DNA from: Homarus americanus
Lineage: Eukaryota > Arthropoda > Malacostraca > Decapoda > Nephropidae
Length of the DNA stretch: 64,000 nucleotides
Reading direction: 5' to 3'
Assembly (NCBI RefSeq): GCF_018991925.1
Contig: NW_024725520.1
Coordinates: forward strand, 147,501 to 211,500
The notes beneath the pieces were generated by a model that saw only the letters and a program-made list of their open reading frames with translations, was not told where the DNA came from and made no database searches. Below are positions 55,511 to 64,000 of the stretch, in pieces. The translations under genes and the position numbers were made by a program. Position 1 is the stretch's first letter, and each line of letters opens with the position of its first letter.

Positions 55511-55919
55511 CCTTCTTTAAACATCTCTACCGCTAACTTACCTGAAGTGCTACAACTCCCTTCCATCCACTCTTTACCCTTCCACTGAACCTCCTTCACC
55601 TTTGTCACTTGCCTTTCAGTTATATAATTAGTTGTTTTGTATTATTCTCTCAGAGAAAGGCACAACGCAGAAACGTAAGAGAAACTCCTGCTGCATTCTG
55701 TGTTTCCTTACCACCGCAGGTCATCAACCCTTATATATATTTTTTTAGTTTACCCAATACGTTCTATTATACGTTCTTTCTGAGTAGTACACTCAATCAG
55801 TTACAGGTGGCGCTGTAATAAAATTTGGGGACCTTTCTGAAAATAAAATAATCGCTTTTTTCACCCAAATTATCGTGAATTATTATTAATTAATTTCTCT
55901 GGTTATTAAACGCCATTTT

Positions 55920-56440
55920 ATTAAAATGAACGCGGCCCGGGAGAGTGGCCAAACATTACAACGTACAGAATATCCTGAGGCGCTGCTGCGTCAGCTAGAG
56001 AAGGAACAGAAAAGGGCCTGCAGAATCATGCTCGGCGCAGAATACTCCGACTACACCAACGCTCTCTCCACCCTGGAAATGCCATCCCTCAGTGACCTCC
56101 ACCACCAAGCACTGGAAAGGTTTGGCAGTGGACTACTGCACCACCCTCGTCATCGCCACCTCCTGCCACCTGCAGCCCCCCAACCAACTCGCGCAGTCCG
56201 CCACTACAACAAAATTCAGCCCATAAGAGCCCGCACCGATAGATATAAGAACAGCACCATCCCATCTATTGTTAAAATAATAAACAACTCCTGATTTATG
56301 TACTGTACAGCCCTGTAAATGTATTCAATGCATATTATATCATTATGTCTAAATCAAATGTAAGTCTGTATATTTTCAGCCACCGGCTGCAACTCTATTA
56401 ATAAACCGTTTATCATTATTATTATTATTATTATTATAAC
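55920..56440 (+). pseudogene. Jockey-like LINE C-terminus with 3' UTR (family D)
   Basis: The open frame 55926-56294 reads ALLRQLEKEQKRACRIMLG, then LSTLEMPSLSDLHHQALERF, the usual C-terminal end of Jockey/CR1-type reverse transcriptases. A stop, a short 3' UTR with AATAAA (56399), and a (TTA)n tail at 56412-56437 follow. It is 5'-truncated, and the tail ORF is intact. Confidence 0.8.
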
Positions 56441-57387
56441 GGTCGGGACTAGGGGCCTCCTTAGTGGTTGGGGTCCTATGCTATGAGCGTGCGTGTGGAT
56501 GTACTGTAGGGTGTCTAAGAAGAGCCGATACTGCTGATGCTGTTTTTTGCCGCATATGTAAGTTTTTCTCCAAAGCCACAATGTCAATCCCTGGCATCAT
56601 ATCCCTTACGTCACACTATCACCTGCTGATCCTGTCACTCCATGATAGGAGACTCCTGTGTTCACATGAAGGGAATGTATAAAATCCAAGGGAGGTAAGG
56701 AGAGTCTTATGTAGGTACTGAATATATGTAAAACTGAGAAATAGGTATTAAGTGTAAACAGCGACCTAGATTAAAAAGAATAGTAAATTTTATTAAAACA
56801 AAGTTGGGACGGTGTTAATAATAAGTTAATAAACATTAATGTAAATAAAAGGATGAAACTAAGTAGAGAAGGAAGATATGCAAAAATAAATGCTAGACTT
56901 AATGGAGACAGAGAGGAGAGAAAGTGAATTTTGTAGTGGATGAGCCAGTGTCTGTTACGATGGGTGATAAATTGAATCATAGTGTACTGAGGGGATAAAG
57001 ATACAGTAACAAGTTCGTATCAGTTGAGTGGGAGTCCCTAAAATCTGACTGGTAACTACAGCATATTATAAACACGAGGATCTCCTTCCACCTGAACATC
57101 CACTGCTCTCTCTCACACCCCAGAACTTTTGATACAATAAGAATGATAAACCGATCAATATTTTGAAGTTATTCTGTATTAATTTATTAATTCCTCAATA
57201 ACAGTATTTGGATTACCTTATGTTGTCCTATCTTTAACCTGACATTTTTTTCTGCTGCAGTAGGTGATGAAGTCGTCACTAAAGCCAATAAGAGTGACTC
57301 CTGCCTGATAGATATTGACTCGGTTATTACTAATTACTGTACATGTATTTAAGATTTGCTTATATTTTTTGTACAGACTATTGAAGT
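56441..57387. other. Intergenic, no gene seen
   Basis: No exon series or element border recognised. Confidence 0.5.
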
Positions 57388-57556
57388 TAGGGTTTCCTTC
57401 CCGGGATCTCGGGATCCCGGGTGTAAGTGGTTATGTTTTTTTTTCCTTGGAATTTGGTTCAAATCCCGGGATTCTTATTGTTACTCCTTATCTCTGATTT
57501 GCACCATGTAAAATACAAAAACGCATTGGCAGCCACCAGCTAAGGATAATAAAGAA

Positions 57557-57871
57557 ATGTGTGTAGAAGAACAAATGACACTCACAGTTAAACTCAAGGC
57601 AGCAATAGAACAGGTTCAGAGTAAAAGTAGAAAGGTGTATGAATGCAAACATATTAGGAAAGAGTTCGATGTGTTTGAGGCAACAGGAGAGAGAACACAT
57701 AATTTAGAGAAACTATTCCAGGCCCTCATCTCAGTACCACCAACTTCAGTTGAAACCGAAAGGGCATTTTCAGCTGCTGGCCTATTTATTACAAAACTAA
57801 GAACAAGGCTCACTGACCGCAGTATTGACTGTTTGTGCTTCTTGAGGAGTTATTTCATGAACAACTATTAG
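57557..57871 (+). pseudogene. hAT transposase dimerisation domain
   Basis: The 104-codon frame ends LEKLFQALISVPPTSVETER, then AFSAAGLFITKLRTRLTD and SIDCLCFLRSYF. V-P-P-T-S-V-x-x-E-R-A-F-S-x-A-G is the conserved hAT C-terminal motif. Everything N-terminal of it is missing. Confidence 0.88.
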
Positions 57872-58310
57872 TTTGTGCATGGCTATGTGTGTGTAAATGA
57901 TTCTATTCCTTTTTTTTCGCGGGTCATTCAAGTGTTCTCTTTAATTTTTTTTGTAGAATAGGGCTTCCAAATGGCATAGAATATTTTTTATTTTATAATG
58001 GCTAACTTTGAATGTCATTCCAAATATCACTGAGTTTCTTTTGCTGCTAACAGAATAAGATTGACTGTTTGCGCTTCTTGAAGAGTTATTTCATGAACAA
58101 CTTTTGATGTGTGCGTGACTGTGTGGCTCGTGTGCACAAATGATTTTATGCTACAGTATTATTTTTTTCACAGGTCATTCAAGTGTTCACTTTAGGTTTT
58201 TGTAGAATGTGGCTTCCAAATGGCATTAAATATAGAATTCTTATTTTTTATAATAGCTAACTTTGAATGCCATTCCAAATGTCTGTGAGTTTCTTTTATG
58301 GCTAACGGAA
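57826..58310. repeat. Tandem duplication of about 220 bp within the hAT element
   Basis: The block starting GACTGTTTGTGCTTCTTGAG (57826) recurs as GACTGTTTGCGCTTCTTGAA (about 58062). Matching downstream stretches include GGTCATTCAAGTGTTC, GGCTTCCAAATGGCAT and ATGGCTAAC. It duplicates the last transposase codons and the 3' part of the element. Confidence 0.85.
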
Positions 58311-58767
58311 TGATATTAATTAAAATTTTGCTTGTTTAATCATATTATGTACCTATTTTTACACCAATATGCAAGTTAATAAAGAGAACTTTGCTTCAGT
58401 GTAATATGATTTATCAAATCAATTGCCTATCAAATAATCTACAGATACTACACTAATGAAGTATAGGGTTAGCATATAGTATTAGTTAGTACAAATATCA
58501 CCTGATGCGGGAAATCCCGGGATCCAGGGAAATATCCTGGTTTGTCCCAGGATCCCTGGATGCTAAGAAACCCCTAAAACAGGAAACCCTAATTGAAGTC
58601 TCCTTGTATTATTCTTTCGTGTTGTGTATGTTGTTCATAGTTTAGGTGAGGTGATGTTAGGTTCAGTGGAAGTTTAATAAATTTTCACATGTATTAACTG
58701 AATAACCTAACCCATACATAACGTGAAACGGAAAATTTCCATAGGTATTGTACAGGTTGCCTGTAGG

Positions 58768-58815
58768 TTACGTGCGTCATAGAAAATATATATATACTTT
58801 ATATGACGCACGTAA
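58768..58815. promoter_or_regulatory. Perfect 14-bp hairpin upstream of GH9
   Basis: TTACGTGCGTCATA (58768-58781) and TATGACGCACGTAA (58802-58815) are exact inverted copies around a 20-nt AT-rich loop. The centre lies about 155 bp upstream of the GH9 ATG. Each arm holds ATGACG and CACGTAA, which resemble bZIP/bHLH half sites. Regulatory function is inferred only from position. Confidence 0.6.
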
Positions 58816-58892
58816 TTTACTTGGGAAAAAGAAGAGTGAATCAGGTGTGACGTTAGATAAGAGAGGTCACGTAACCACCAGGTGTGTGTGTG

Positions 58893-58930
58893 TATATAAT
58901 AGGGCGGGCACCTTCCTCCCACACCACAGT
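58893..58930 (+). promoter_or_regulatory. Core promoter of the GH9 gene (TATA and Inr)
   Basis: TATATAAT at 58893-58900 is followed about 33 bp on by CACAGTC (58925-58931), an initiator-like sequence. That puts the start of transcription near 58926-58928 and leaves a 5' UTR of about 20 nt before the ATG at 58947. Spacing fits a TATA-driven, highly expressed digestive-gland gene; the expression site is inferred. Confidence 0.6.
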
Positions 58931-58946
58931 CTCTTCTGCTGCAGAC

Positions 58947-64000
<5,054 letters not shown>

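Larger units (their letters stand above)
57388..58591 (+). mobile_element. hAT element with 8-bp TSD, 1.2 kb
   Basis: The ends are TAGGGTTTCC (left) and GGAAACCCTA (right). The 8-bp direct repeat ATTGAAGT flanks both ends (57380-57387 and 58592-58599). Subterminal GGGATC/GATCCC motifs are rich on both sides. It carries a C-terminal transposase fragment (57557-57871) and a tandem duplication of about 220 bp. The right end lies only about 350 bp upstream of the GH9 start codon. Confidence 0.92.

Overview
This is a repeat-rich, AT-rich animal nuclear sequence with spliced genes. The most likely source is a decapod crustacean. The basis is an animal-type GH9 cellulase with an N-terminal CBM2, an apolipoprotein D/Lazarillo-type lipocalin, long transposon-filled introns, abundant (TA)n and (TAA)n arrays, and many CR1/Jockey-like LINE, hAT and pogo-like fragments. 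The species cannot be fixed from the sequence.

I could build three host genes exon by exon with matching splice phases. (1) Minus strand, 16866 to 7819: a six-exon lipocalin of about 361 residues. It has a signal peptide, an ApoD-like core, a Thr/Pro-rich stalk and a C-terminus that looks like a GPI-anchor signal. Its 4.3-kb first intron holds a 2.8-kb minisatellite (12738-15520). (2) Plus strand, 24277-43001: a complete ten-exon POLR3C (RPC3/RPC62 subunit of RNA polymerase III), 520 residues. Its introns carry LINEs, pogo-like elements and a bounded hAT element. (3) Plus strand, 58947 to beyond the window: the 5' ten exons (about 350 residues) of a CBM2-GH9 endo-beta-1,4-glucanase. It includes the catalytic DAGD motif; the C-terminal half lies outside the window.

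Layout: 1-1321 is a TIR transposon, and 1.4-7.8 kb is intergenic with fold-back and microsatellite repeats. The lipocalin gene follows at 7.8-16.9 kb. Intergenic LINE/hAT debris fills 17-24 kb and includes two striking inverted repeats. POLR3C spans 24.3-43.0 kb. From 43.0 to 58.6 kb there is a transposon graveyard with pogo-like elements, at least eight LINE fragments and an hAT element with an 8-bp target-site duplication. GH9 occupies 58.9-64 kb.

The three genes have unrelated roles (surface or extracellular lipid binding, Pol III initiation, cellulose digestion) and show no sign of functional clustering. Most long open frames in the window, including the three longest, come from the minisatellite or from decayed transposons and are not host genes. 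I saw no tRNA, rRNA or CRISPR locus beyond one weak tRNA-like SINE.
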